From VAZQ01 sp036557665 (lineage in GTDB: Bacteria > Pseudomonadota > Alphaproteobacteria > Rhizobiales > Xanthobacteraceae), in NCBI GenBank assembly GCA_036557665.1, contig DATBHG010000005.1, forward strand, positions 1-64,000: 64,000 nt of DNA, written 5' to 3'. The notes under the pieces are model-generated. The model saw nothing but the letters and a program-made list of their open reading frames with translations. It was not told the origin of the DNA and searched no databases. The translations under genes and the position numbers were made by a program. How positions within the stretch are numbered: the stretch's first letter is position 1; each line of letters starts with the position of its first letter. Positions 51,192 to 59,910 of this stretch are shown here, in pieces.

Positions 51192-51719
51192 GTGCGGAGC
51201 TTCTTGCTTTCATGCCGGTCGTTGCTCCCTCCTCGCAAGAGGATGACGCCCACCGCGCTGGCGCTGTTGATTCTTGCATTCTTTCCGGCTCTGGCTGAAC
51301 CTGGAGTGCTGAACCAGAGCGACTTGGAGGGGATTTCGCAGATCAATGCCGTTTTCACGAAATTGACAGGCGATCTCGCTCAATCGCTCCGCCGACCTGA
51401 TATTTCCCGGGATGAGAGTGAGTGCATCAAAAGCACCTGGCAGGAGCTTAATCAGGCCTCGGAAGAGCTCTCCAGCTATCAATACCTGATCGGGGTCGTA
51501 AGCGGGATGGACGACATCAGCGACGACGATGCCATGCGGGGTCTCATTCGTTTCGCCTTGGACCAGACCATCCAGGTGCTCGAGACAGAGCGCAAGCGAA
51601 TGAGCCAGGTACCTGACCAATGCCTCCGATTTCCCGCATCCGTCGCGATGTCGCAGCGGGTTCTTCAATTCATAGACGGAACAACCGCAACTATAAAATC
51701 AATTCGACCGCGGGTTTGA
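51192..51719 (+). CDS. Exported hypothetical protein beside the export operon
   Basis: GTG 51192 follows GAGG with a 7-nt spacer (an ATG at 51243 is another option). The 175-residue product has a signal peptide (TPTALALLILAFFPALAEPG) and a helical mature part with two Cys (DESECIKSTWQE and PDQCLRFPAS) likely paired in the periplasm. It is divergent from the HlyD gene with ~360 bp between. Its helical, acidic nature would fit an immunity or accessory factor, but nothing shows this. I do not recognise the family. Confidence 0.65.
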   Translation: MRSFLLSCRSLLPPRKRMTPTALALLILAFFPALAEPGVLNQSDLEGISQINAVFTKLTGDLAQSLRRPDISRDESECIKSTWQELNQASEELSSYQYLIGVVSGMDDISDDDAMRGLIRFALDQTIQVLETERKRMSQVPDQCLRFPASVAMSQRVLQFIDGTTATIKSIRPRV

Positions 51720-51924
51720 CGGTTCAATATCGGTACGGCGCGCCCTACCGCGCGAGCTGGCACCCTCCTTGGAACCAATCCCGGAAAGCGACGTTGGGGT
51801 TGTGGCAGGGTACGGGTTGAGGGCTTTAATCCTTTGATCGGAGAGAAGGCGACATTCGCTCGTTGCATTTGCGAGCCCGTGCATCCTGCCGGCTATCTTG
51901 CCTGCGAGCTCTGGGTCCTGGCCG
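51720..51924. other. Gap
   Basis: No supported gene or site. Confidence 0.3.
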
Positions 51925-52074
51925 ATGAAGCGTTCAGATAATCATTCTTTTATCGCCACAGGCGGCGAGACGGCGGCCCTGACCCAATCGCACGATTGGG
52001 AGAAAACTCCCATCGGACCTGCGGAAAGTTGGTCGCCGACGTTGCGGGTGAAGCGCCTCTCGGCGTCTATTTGA
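51925..52074 (+). pseudogene. N-terminal remnant of a sensor histidine kinase
   Basis: A 49-codon frame reads FIATGGETAALTQSHDWEKT then PIGPAESWSPTLR, the typical opening of large PAS/GAF hybrid histidine kinases (GGEMGALIR..DWSATPLGP-type). It stops where the kinase would continue. It is a truncated leftover. Confidence 0.55.
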
Positions 52075-52248
52075 TCGATGCTGTTATTTGATGCCGTAAC
52101 GGGAGTTGCGGCGAAGCCCCGCAAGGCGGCGCGACTCAAATCCTAGCGGAATTATCCGCCCCTATGGCGCATCCGTGCCGCTGCCAACAGCAGGGACCCA
52201 TGTTGTTGCTTGCCCTCGGTTGCTGTGCACCCGGGGGCTTTTTCGTTT

Positions 52249-52485
52249 TCACGGTCTCGGAGGTTTGGGTTTCTCTGCGGGGGCCATGGCCGCTCGGATG
52301 CTCTGCCGGTGATGCTCGAATGCATCGAGCGACAAGACGAATAGCCGGAATGTGATTTCGGCGTCCGCCGTGTCGCGCCCTTCCGCCCTTAGCTCGGCCA
52401 GGACCTTGCGTTGACGTTCTACGATCTTGCGCCCTAGTGCAACGTGTTGGTCAGCGAACGCAAGGTGGCCCTCCTCCATACCCAT
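52249..52485 (-). CDS. Small hypothetical protein (78 aa)
   Basis: The peptide is helical and charged: HLAFADQHVALGRKIVERQR, LAELRAEGRDTADAEITFRL and LDAFEHHRQSIRAAM, with a Pro/Lys tail. This type is common in Hyphomicrobiales accessory DNA. It is followed upstream by a second helical gene on the same strand 8 bp away, so they form an operon. The function is unknown. Confidence 0.6.
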   Translation of the reverse strand: MGMEEGHLAFADQHVALGRKIVERQRKVLAELRAEGRDTADAEITFRLFVLSLDAFEHHRQSIRAAMAPAEKPKPPRP

Positions 52486-52493
52486 GGCGACGG

Positions 52494-52763
52494 CTACGGA
52501 GCTCGCTTTTTGGCGTAGTCCGCAAAGTCCGTGAGCCGCTCCGTGAATTCGTAGCTACGGGCCAGAAAAAGCCAACGCCGCTCCAAATCCAGATAGCCTT
52601 CCTTGGTGTCCCGGTCTTTGGTTTCCTCAGCCTTGCGCCGTGCCTCCTCCGCGTGGCGGTAGCATTCGGCAATTTCGTTACAGAGCTTGCGCAACATGGC
52701 CGTTATCCTTGGCCACAACTCTTGCACTTTTGCTGCAGGAGGGCGAGTCGTTTCGGTTGTCAT
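52494..52763 (-). CDS. Small helical hypothetical protein (89 aa)
   Basis: From ATG 52763 (nine codons into a longer frame) the product is acidic and helical: PRITAMLRKLCNEIAECYRH, EEARRKAEETKDRDTKEGYL and LDLERRWLFLARSYEFTERL. This is again a typical small Hyphomicrobiales protein, possibly a dimeric coiled coil. It lies upstream of, and in operon with, the 78-residue gene. A tRNA-Gly fragment starts 95 bp away. Confidence 0.6.
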   Translation of the reverse strand: MTTETTRPPAAKVQELWPRITAMLRKLCNEIAECYRHAEEARRKAEETKDRDTKEGYLDLERRWLFLARSYEFTERLTDFADYAKKRAP

Positions 52764-52857
52764 GTACCGGACGCTTCGGAGGAGGACCAAATTAAAAAGC
52801 CCGGATTGCTCCGGGTATTCCTTCGCGCGACGTGCTGCTGTTCGGCGCTTGGTTGAG

Positions 52858-52904
52858 TGGAGCGGGTGGAGAGAATCGAGCTCTCGTCATCAGCTTGGAA
52901 GGCT
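52858..52904 (-). other. tRNA-Gly(UCC) 3' fragment, attachment-site copy 1
   Basis: On the minus strand the 47 bp read AGCCTTCCAAGCTGATGACG, then the T-arm and acceptor ...CTCTCCACCCGCTCCA, the 3' half of tRNA-Gly with anticodon TCC. The T-loop has C in place of the first T (GAGAGCTCGATTC). A second copy with one difference lies at 56984-57030, so this is an integration scar. Confidence 0.8.
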
Positions 52905-53480
52905 TCTTAAACACCAACGACATCAATGTCTGGGTGGACACATTCCCCTTTCGTACAAGTGCTGATCAGACCCGTTTTCCTCAGCTTGTTGACCAGAAAC
53001 GCCCGCAGCGTTTCATGTCGCGGCGATTCCAGCGTCCTGGACATTGCCCTGCCCTGAATCGACGAGGCAAGACCATTAATCTGAATTTCCGGTTATCGAA
53101 AAATCCGATATTTTTTTCTGAGGCCGGCTTGCCCCTGATCGAACCCACATGCCGTAAGCCGCATCAAGTCGTCGAGTGCTGGGCAAGCGCGCGGTCAAGA
53201 GGGAGCAGGGATATGATCGAGGCAATTTCAACGAAACCAGGACCTAGAATTGCGTAGCGGGGTCTTCTCCATGACGTTCTCCATTCAAACCAAGCGCGGG
53301 ACGCAACGCTGGAGCCAGAGGTTCCATCCGCTCCAGAGGATGAGCAGCGTGTACGCGCGAACAGCCCATGCCGCAGTGATGGCCATCACGAAACGTCTGA
53401 TCCGACTCGCGCCGCCGCATGCGCGAACATGCGAACATCGGCTACCCAGGTGTATCCGATTGGGCCTCTCTCTCTCGTTT
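52905..53480. other. Gene-poor stretch inside the element
   Basis: No frame here has a convincing start or product on either strand. It follows attachment copy 1 and may be decayed element DNA. Confidence 0.35.
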
Positions 53481-53669
53481 CTACATCCGCTCCCGCAGCA
53501 AGAGTCGACTGCGCTGATATTCGTTGAGAGCGAATGCCCTCATGGCGGTAGCCTCTGCCGCCTTCAGGTCCGGGGCCTCGACAAACCCGAGCAGAATGCC
53601 CCTTGTTCCCGGAGGATAGACTTGCCAGCGGCGTTTCCGCTCAACCCGATGTGCAAGAAGGCCGCCCAC
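53481..53669 (-). CDS. Small hypothetical protein (62 aa)
   Basis: The peptide has a basic start, then WQVYPPGTRGILLGFVEAPD and LKAAEATAMRAFALNEYQ-, with a basic end. This shape (short beta part, then helix) is a frequent phage- or island-borne protein of Hyphomicrobiales. Together with the next gene it lies on the minus strand within the tRNA-Gly-flanked element. The function is unknown. Confidence 0.5.
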   Translation of the reverse strand: MGGLLAHRVERKRRWQVYPPGTRGILLGFVEAPDLKAAEATAMRAFALNEYQRSRLLLRERM

Positions 53670-53693
53670 TGGGGTGGGGCCTATGCCTCCGGT

Positions 53694-53912
53694 TCAGGGG
53701 GTATTCTTCTGGCGCTGCCGGCGCTCCGCCAACTCGGCCATGCGGTCATAATCCTCGGCGATTCCAAGCATGATTTGCTTGGCGGTCGTGTCCTTCAAGG
53801 ACTCGGCAATGACTCGGGTTTCCTCAGCACGACCGCGCCAGTATTCAACGTTATCGACAAGTTCGGACATTTCCGAATCGATAAACAAAAGGGGCGGCCT
53901 TTTGTCAGCCAT
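53694..53912 (-). CDS. Small helical hypothetical protein (72 aa)
   Basis: The product reads NVEYWRGRAEETRVIAESLK and KQIMLGIAEDYDRMAELAER, a helical hairpin frequent in Bradyrhizobium-type genomes. It is acidic at the start and basic at the end. It stands 24 bp before the 62-residue gene on the same strand. Confidence 0.6.
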   Translation of the reverse strand: MADKRPPLLFIDSEMSELVDNVEYWRGRAEETRVIAESLKDTTAKQIMLGIAEDYDRMAELAERRQRQKNTP

Positions 53913-53940
53913 CTACCTGACACAAGTGAAAATTAGGACA

Positions 53941-54156
53941 CTACGAGTGGCCGACTTCGGCGCGTCGCCTCACATGGCAGGGGCGGCGCTTGGCGCGAGG
54001 GGGGCTGATCCGCTGCACCGTAGCGGGGTCTACCCCAAACAGAGCCGCAATCTTTCGCACACCTTCCGCCCTTCCCGGCTTGTCCAAAGCCGCTCTGATC
54101 GTTTTTTCCAGCTCCGGCGCTATCGGAGGTCGCCAATCGAGGGCCGCCCCCGGCAT
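53941..54156 (-). pseudogene. Serine recombinase, C-terminal helix-turn-helix remnant
   Basis: The segment reads PPIAPELEKTIRAALDKPGR, then EGVRKIAALFGVDPATVQRI, the DNA-binding tail of resolvase/invertase proteins. The catalytic N-terminal domain is absent. It marks past transposon or island activity. Confidence 0.6.
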
Positions 54157-54587
54157 GCGCCTCCGCCTCGGACTGGATTTCCAGCGCCGACATGGAGGCG
54201 AGCATCCGGCCAGGGTCCGGTTATTGGGAGGCTCGGACACTGCCGATCCAGCCCGGAGAGCATTCGACGCTATTGGACCCTGAGCTGACGTGGGGCCGAT
54301 CGATATCCCGCATTGCAACGAGCCCTGACTTGATCTTCGCCAATGGGTTATGCTGTCACGAATTCCTTGGCTGGCGGCACCTATGCAATTCGATCAACCG
54401 AGACGCCGCGAGTCCATCACTCTCGCCTGATCGCGCACTCGCTGCACCAAAAATGTAGTGCCGACTTTTTGGTGAGCCGTAATTTGTCTATATTGGGCTG
54501 CCGATGCTGCTCAAGTTGGGTTAGTTGCGCCGCAAATTGGAACCCTTATCGTTTGGCAAGTTCCATACGATAGAGCTAGAACTTCAA

Positions 54588-55052
54588 ATGTCCGCCAATC
54601 AATTGCTCGATCAGAGGGACTATCAGCGCCTGGCCGAGTTTCGTTATCATCTACGCGGCTTTTTGAGGTTCAGCGAACGCGCAGCGTCGGAAATGGGGTT
54701 GCGTCCCCAGCAGCATCAGGCACTGCTGGCCATCAAGGGTACACAGGAAGGACACGTTACCATTGGCATCTTGGCCGAGCACCTCGGCATCAGGCACAAT
54801 AGTGCAGTTGAGCTAATCGACCGGCTCATCAAGAATAATTTGGTCGAACGGCGGCATAATCCGAGGGACCGGCGCGAGGTCCTAATCGATCTCACCAATC
54901 GAGCGGAGCGGATCTTGGCCCAACTGAGCTTAGCCCATCGCAACGAAATTAGAAAGCTCGCCCCATTGCTAATAGGGCTGCTTGCACGGTTCGACTCCCA
55001 AAAAAGCAAGCGAGGAAACCGTAGAGCTAGACGCATGCGCAGTTCGCGTTGA
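54588..55052 (+). CDS. MarR-family transcriptional regulator
   Basis: From ATG 54588 the 154-residue product has the winged helix of the MarR family: LRPQQHQALLAIKGTQEGHV, IGILAEHLGIRHNSAVELID and RLIKNNLVERRHNPRDRREV, with the DxRxxxxxLT wing. Its N-terminal helices provide the dimer interface. It ends in a basic tail. MarR proteins usually repress neighbours and respond to small phenolics; no obvious target is adjacent. It lies inside the tRNA-Gly-flanked element. Confidence 0.82.
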   Translation: MSANQLLDQRDYQRLAEFRYHLRGFLRFSERAASEMGLRPQQHQALLAIKGTQEGHVTIGILAEHLGIRHNSAVELIDRLIKNNLVERRHNPRDRREVLIDLTNRAERILAQLSLAHRNEIRKLAPLLIGLLARFDSQKSKRGNRRARRMRSSR

Positions 55053-55617
55053 TGGGGGTCTGGTGCAATTGAGCGGAAGAAAGTTGCGACTGCCGATCGG
55101 CGAATCGGTCCATGCGAGGAGAGTTTTTCGATAGAAAATCAGAGTGTTTCCTTTCCGAGTTTTGCTTTTGCATTGTTCTCCTCCTTCATTACCCACTCAA
55201 ATCGACAGCTAGGCAGGCGCTTCCTGGTCGGTTCCAGCATGTGTTGATTAGGGCTGGGTTCCACGGCCTCGCGCGTTATCGTGACTGCGGGCGGGTGGGC
55301 TCGTGATCAGCTCCGATTCATTCTTCGTCAGTCGGAGCTAGTTCGCCAGCCCGGCGAGCCGAATGCCCGTTCCTCGCCCGCACGCCGCCACCTCGCCGTC
55401 CGTGCGTTTTTCTCGCCGGACCTGTGGCCGACCGCCCGCGGACGGACGCCGATCCAACGAAATGTGGGCGAGCGTGTTATGGAAAAACCACGAGAGCACC
55501 GTTCCGTGACCGATAAAGAATGCTTATTGTTAAAATAAGATAATTTAACTTTACTCAATGGTTTTCGACGAATATATCGTGTTACGATATATTTATCAAC
55601 AAAGAGGAGTGCACGCA
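55053..55617. other. Gene-poor stretch inside the element
   Basis: About 565 bp without a supported gene. The AT-rich part before 55618 (around 55535-55600) should hold the promoter of the next gene, but no clear box is visible. Confidence 0.35.
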
Positions 55618-55878
55618 ATGACGCCTGCCCAGATCATGTGTTTCTACGACGAAACTCTCAAGAAACAGATAGATGGCTTCTACAAATACGATGGCAAGAC
55701 GATTCATGTTAGTTCCAGCGTATACGGCGCCAGAAGCGCTCCCCCCTTGTTTTCCGCTCTTAGGTGCTTTCCGGATCACAATGCAGTGGAGTTGTTTGCA
55801 AAACAGGTATTGAGCGAGTTGGCGCGTGATGCAGAAAAGCCCTCCGCCACATCACATAGCCTCAAAAAGGCCGCTTGA
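55618..55878 (+). CDS. Hypothetical protein (86 aa)
   Basis: ATG 55618 follows AGAGGAG with a 9-nt spacer. The product begins MTPAQIMCFYDETLKKQIDG, then a YKYDGKTIHVSSSVYG strand and a helix ending AKQVLSELARDAEK. I know no family. The codon use is more AT-rich than the surroundings, in line with element DNA. Confidence 0.55.
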   Translation: MTPAQIMCFYDETLKKQIDGFYKYDGKTIHVSSSVYGARSAPPLFSALRCFPDHNAVELFAKQVLSELARDAEKPSATSHSLKKAA

Positions 55879-56332
55879 GCGCAATTTTGTTTGGGCGCTA
55901 TGCTTTAGCGGTCGAGCCGGGACACCCACGCGCGGAGGGACCCCCCAAGTTCGCTGTGCGAGGGCCTCCCGGTTCAACAACCAAATAAAGAGCCCCACGG
56001 CCTCACGCGGGGCTTTGAACAACAGGGCGCAGTTGGCTTCAGGAGTTTGGTTTCGCCGTCCGACAGCAATCACCGCGTCATCGGTGTGGCGGCCGCAATA
56101 TGCGCGTCGGGTTGAACTATCAATTGCACTGATCTGATTACGGCTTCGGCAAAAGCTCTCGCCACTTCGCCGCACGGGCTCCTATCCCCCTCGCGAGTCG
56201 AAAGCGCGATGTCTGCTTTTGTGAAGGTTTTCGGATGCCGGCCCTTTCACGAACGATGCCGCGGACTTCGCGGACCGGCGTTCGAAAACCTTCACAATCG
56301 ACGCTACGCGGGCTGCTGAGAAGCCCGTCGCT

Positions 56333-56497
56333 TTAGAAATGCAGCAACGATGGATGCTGATAGAGGTAAAACAGGCCGAGAATGACGGCGACGATCTGTA
56401 TCATCTGCCGCACCCGCCACGGAGCAGGCAGCAGCCAGATCAGATAGAGAACGAGGAAAAAGATTGCCACCAATATGATCAGGGGCATGATCGCCAT
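56333..56497 (-). CDS. Small membrane protein, Thivi_2564-like (54 aa)
   Basis: From ATG 56497 the peptide has two hydrophobic helices, MAIMPLIILVAIFFLVLYLI and MIQIVAVILGLFYLYQ, with APWRVRQ between. It resembles the Thivi_2564-type membrane proteins often found in phages and islands. AAGG lies 8 nt before the start. The role is unknown. Confidence 0.5.
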   Translation of the reverse strand: MAIMPLIILVAIFFLVLYLIWLLPAPWRVRQMIQIVAVILGLFYLYQHPSLLHF

Positions 56498-56595
56498 GGC
56501 AGTTGCCTTTCCGCATCGCAGGGAAACGCAGATAGAAACACGCAGTCGCCTCAAAGGTTCCACGGAATCTGTAGCCCGAGCAACCCAAAGCGGGT

Positions 56596-56919
56596 TTGAT
56601 CGTGACGGGCAGCGCCTTGGTAGCAGCCCAACGCGAGTTGATCGTCAGGCTTGCACAGAGCCATAAGGTTCCGGCTGTGTATTACGAACGTTCGTTCGTT
56701 GCGCGTGGTGGCCTCATTTCCTATGGCCCCGATATCCTCGATGAGTATCGCCAGGCGGCAGGCTACGTTGACCGCATCCTCCGAGGAGAAAAGCCTGCCG
56801 ACCTCCCTGTGGAGGCGCCGACGCGGTACGAGCTGGCGATCAACATGAGGACCGCGAAGGCGCTCGGACTCGATGTTCCTCCGACGCTTCTTGCGCGCGC
56901 TGACGACGTGATCGAGTAG
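56596..56919 (+). pseudogene. ABC transporter substrate-binding protein, C-terminal remnant
   Basis: About 107 codons read VTGSALVAAQRELIVRLAQS, VPAVYYERSFVARGGLISYG and PTRYELAINMRTAKALGLDV then PPTLLARADDVIE. This is the end of the COG2984-type (ABC_sub_bind) proteins that are abundant in Bradyrhizobiaceae. The first two thirds and a signal peptide are missing. It stops 64 bp before the second tRNA-Gly fragment. Confidence 0.75.
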
Positions 56920-56983
56920 CGGACGCTCAGCGCGCTTTCGGCCGGAGCATTCGGCAAATGTCAGAAGATCTATTTGATGTTGT

Positions 56984-57030
56984 TGGAGCGGGTGGAGAGA
57001 ATCGAACTCTCGTCATCAGCTTGGAAGGCT
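56984..57030 (-). other. tRNA-Gly(UCC) 3' fragment, attachment-site copy 2
   Basis: The same 47 bp as at 52858-52904 with one difference; here the T-loop is the canonical GAGAGTTCGATTC. It extends a little further toward the D-arm (GAACATGC before AGCCTTCC on the minus strand) but the 5' acceptor strand is absent. It is a direct repeat of copy 1 and bounds a 4.1-kb segment. Confidence 0.8.
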
Positions 57031-57285
57031 GCATGTTCTTAAATCCTTTCCGTGGGTTAGCTACAAAACCGGGCTATATCGACTCTAAACGCTTCAATGG
57101 GTTGCGACTCGATTGCAAAACCGCTTCGGATGCACTGAGCGCGATTCGGCGCGCTTTCGGGACGAGCGGTCGCACGTTCAAATCCGCACCCCGACCAGCT
57201 TTCTCACATCTCAGATGCACTGTGGACGCTGTTATGGGCAACGAAACGCCCGTGGTCACCGCTGTTTTGCGAATAGAAGAATCCC
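57031..57285. other. Gap after attachment copy 2
   Basis: No supported gene. A stretch near 57170-57200 (GGTCGCACGTTCAAATCCGC) faintly recalls a tRNA T-arm but its stem does not pair. Confidence 0.3.
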
Positions 57286-57900
57286 ATGCCTCGACCCCTT
57301 GAGCGAGTGCAACTTGAAAACGGGTTCAAGCTCGACATCAACAGCCTCGCTCGGCGCGGGTTCATACGGCCGGGGATAGCAACCAGGCCGGTCGGCATAA
57401 GGTGGACGAATCATTATTTCGACACCACGACCGAAGGGATTATCACCGCTGACTTGAGCCGCCCGCACGAGGGCTGGCTTCGCATTCAGATCGATCAGCT
57501 TGACCAGCGGATCAGGCTGGTCGCACTCTCACGCCATTTCGGCGGCCGGCAGTGGTTTTTCATGTGTCCGCGCATGAACCGGCTCGCCATGGTACTGTGG
57601 CTCCCGCTCGGCGCCCGCCGGTTCGCCTGCCGGCAACACTGGGGGGCACAGGTCGCCTATGCCTCCCAGTTCATGACGCCGGATGGCCGAGCCCATCGGG
57701 GCCAAGTCAAGATCAATTCCCGGCTATGCGCGCTCGGCGGTTTCGACCCTGAGGATTGGGACCTTCCACCGAAGCCGAAATGGATGCGCTGGAAGACCTA
57801 CCGCCGCGCCGAAGATAAATTCGATCGTTACGAAGCGATCCGGGATGAGCAGCTGAATCGAGTTGTGGGGCGGCTATTGTTGAAATACAGGCACGGTTAG
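57286..57900 (+). CDS. Hypothetical protein of mobile DNA (204 aa)
   Basis: The product has a basic, Trp/Arg-rich sequence with a strand-rich middle (GWLRIQIDQLDQRIRLVALS; GGRQWFFMCPRMNRLAMVLW) and a C-terminal helix. The pattern CP-x-C is reduced to single Cys residues (MCPRMNR, FACRQHW), as if a zinc site had been lost or is minimal. Proteins like this are frequent in islands of this order. The function is unknown. It is upstream of the ligase and resolvase genes. Confidence 0.6.
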   Translation: MPRPLERVQLENGFKLDINSLARRGFIRPGIATRPVGIRWTNHYFDTTTEGIITADLSRPHEGWLRIQIDQLDQRIRLVALSRHFGGRQWFFMCPRMNRLAMVLWLPLGARRFACRQHWGAQVAYASQFMTPDGRAHRGQVKINSRLCALGGFDPEDWDLPPKPKWMRWKTYRRAEDKFDRYEAIRDEQLNRVVGRLLLKYRHG

Positions 57901-58025
57901 CCAACAGATTTCGATACAATCACTCGCCCGCGACCCCGGCAGCCGCGATGCCCAAGTCATTGAAGGGGCTTGCGGGACAAAGCGCTGCTGTTGCTTCGCC
58001 GGGGCCTTCCGCCGTTCCGAGGCCG

Positions 58026-58667
58026 CTAGCGCTTCCAATGACCCCACTCTTCCTCTGCCTCGCGCTTTGCTGCCGGCGAGTTCGGATTCTTGCTCTTGAT
58101 CCAATGCACCGAGTGGCCGGAACTATAAACCGAGTCGCGTCGCTTCGACACGATCCCCTCTAAGCCGAGCTTGCAGGCATGATGGAAGACGAGCGGGCCA
58201 TCTTCCTCGTCCAGGTGCTCATTAAACCGAACGCTCGGCGCCGCTCGCGCCAGCACACGTTCCAGCGTGGCCTTCCTCACTGCAAGCGGATCGCGCCGCA
58301 GATCATCGCCGTTGAGCTCGATCAGATCAAACGCCCACACGAACACGTCCGCGTCATGCCGGCGGTATCGGATGCGATCGAAAGACGCGATGCCATCGGG
58401 ACCGCATGCAACAGCTTCGCCGTCGAGAATGCAGGAGCGCGCACGCAATCGGGCCAGCGCCTCGACAACCAGCGGAAAGCGGTAGGTCAGATCATTGCCG
58501 GGCCGGCTGTAGAGCCGCACCCGTTTGCCTTCCTTGCGGGCGACCACTCGGAAGCCGTCGTGCTTGATTTCATGCAGCCACAGCTCACCGGAAGGCGGCT
58601 GCGGGGCCGATGTGGGAAGGCACGGCGCAATGAAGCCCGCCGGCAGGGCACGCGGACGCAACGACAT
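58026..58667 (-). CDS. ATP-dependent DNA ligase, adenylation domain only
   Basis: From ATG 58667 the ~213-residue product has the nucleotidyltransferase motifs: I WLHEIKHDGFRVVA (Lys of KHDG is adenylated), III RSCILDGEAVA, IIIa VWAFDLIELNG, IV LGLEGIVSKRRDS and V WIKSKN. The OB-fold domain of a complete ligase is absent. Such short LigD-like domains are common in this order and may join nicks in end-joining repair or act with a partner. No Ku gene is in the window. Confidence 0.82.
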   Translation of the reverse strand: MSLRPRALPAGFIAPCLPTSAPQPPSGELWLHEIKHDGFRVVARKEGKRVRLYSRPGNDLTYRFPLVVEALARLRARSCILDGEAVACGPDGIASFDRIRYRRHDADVFVWAFDLIELNGDDLRRDPLAVRKATLERVLARAAPSVRFNEHLDEEDGPLVFHHACKLGLEGIVSKRRDSVYSSGHSVHWIKSKNPNSPAAKREAEEEWGHWKR

Positions 58668-58761
58668 CGCAAGCGCATATACCCGATGGTCGGCCACTGC
58701 TGAAAGTGTGGCGAATTAACCACGCCGCTTCCTGCTCCGCTTTCAACACTCAAAATCAGGA

Positions 58762-58789
58762 TTGTAAGTTTTCTAAATGGTGGTATAGT
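58762..58789 (+). promoter_or_regulatory. Probable promoter of the resolvase gene
   Basis: TTGTAA (58762-58767) and TATAGT (58784-58789) are separated by 16 bp, close to a sigma-70 promoter, 31 bp before the resolvase start. Confidence 0.45.
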
Positions 58790-58819
58790 ATCCTCACACT
58801 AACCGACGGGGAGGCACCA

Positions 58820-59488
58820 ATGCCAGCGCACCAGGGAAAATTCATCGCTTACTTTCGGGTTTCCACCGATAAGCAGGGCCGTTCCGGTCTTGGGCTAGAA
58901 GCGCAACGGGAGGCTGTCCTTGCGTACCTGAATGGGGGCCGGTGGTCGCTGGTCGAAGAATTTGTCGAGATCGAGAGCGGCAAGCGAAACGACCGGCCCC
59001 AGCTCGCGGCTGCTCTCGCGGCTTGCAAAAAGCAGAAGGCCAAGCTGGTCATCGCAAAGCTCGATCGCTTATCCCGAAATCTCGCATTCATCGCAACGCT
59101 GATGGACTCCGGGGTCGAGTTCGTTGCGGTCGATAATCCACACGCGAACAAGCTGACCGTTCACATTCTGGCTGCGGTGGCGCAGCACGAGCGGGAGCTC
59201 ATTGCACAGCGTACCAGGGACGCCCTACAGGCAGCTAAGGCGCGCGGAAAGAAACTAGGCAATCCGAACCTGGCCGGCGCTCGCGAACGCGCCCTTGAGG
59301 GCAACAGAGCCGCCGCGGAGCGCTACGCGGTCAACGTGCTGCCCGTCATACGCGAGATCCAGGCAAGCGGGGTCAAATCGCTTCGCGGCGTTGCCCGAGC
59401 CCTCGCCGCTCGCGGCATCGCTACTGCCCGCGGCGGCGAGTGGAGCCCCGTGCAAGTCAGCGACATTCTCCGACGCGCACACGGCTGA
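58820..59488 (+). CDS. Serine recombinase/resolvase
   Basis: ATG 58820 follows GGGAGG. The 222-residue product has the catalytic domain IAYFRVSTDKQGRSGLGLEA with the active Ser, KLVIAKLDRLSRNLAFIATL with the Arg pair, and HILAAVAQHERELIAQRTRD. A short helix-turn-helix end follows (LRGVARALAARGIATARGGE). It is a small resolvase, such as those of Tn3-type or island elements. It should be responsible for rearrangements of this accessory region. Confidence 0.9.
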   Translation: MPAHQGKFIAYFRVSTDKQGRSGLGLEAQREAVLAYLNGGRWSLVEEFVEIESGKRNDRPQLAAALAACKKQKAKLVIAKLDRLSRNLAFIATLMDSGVEFVAVDNPHANKLTVHILAAVAQHERELIAQRTRDALQAAKARGKKLGNPNLAGARERALEGNRAAAERYAVNVLPVIREIQASGVKSLRGVARALAARGIATARGGEWSPVQVSDILRRAHG

Positions 59489-59910
59489 GCGACACGCCCC
59501 CGCGATGCTCGGCCGCAATTGTTCATTGATTGCCGTTACCGCACCTAGCAATAGCGGTGGTGCGCGCTGCGCCAGAGAATTACTTCCGGTATGCGCTCAC
59601 TTGGTCTGACCCTGAAAGCTGCCCGCGGCGACGCCCCAAAATGGCCGCATTCAACCCCGCCTTGTTCGCCTGGGAGTGGGCAACCAGCTCCTGGCGGGGG
59701 AATTGGGTCGAACGTGCGGCCAGCACTCTCCGCGCGGGGGCACAAGGTAGTCGAGGTCGGGCGAGGACATCCGAAAGGAACCGCCCCTGAACCACAGCGA
59801 CTGAACTAATCATCAGTGTTGGAACACAAGGCGCCCGTGCGGATTCTGCGCGCGTTTGCTGCTGTTTTTCTGAAATCTCAGTCGCTGAACGTTGTGACGG
59901 AGGATGCAAA
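59489..59910. other. Intergenic region before the HAF protein
   Basis: About 420 bp. No supported frame. GGAGG at 59894-59903 is the ribosome-binding site of the downstream gene. Confidence 0.35.

Noticed and set aside
57170..57205. Sequence resembling a tRNA T-arm (GGTCGCACGTTCAAATCCGC)
   Set aside because: The flanking stem bases do not pair and no anticodon arm can be built upstream.
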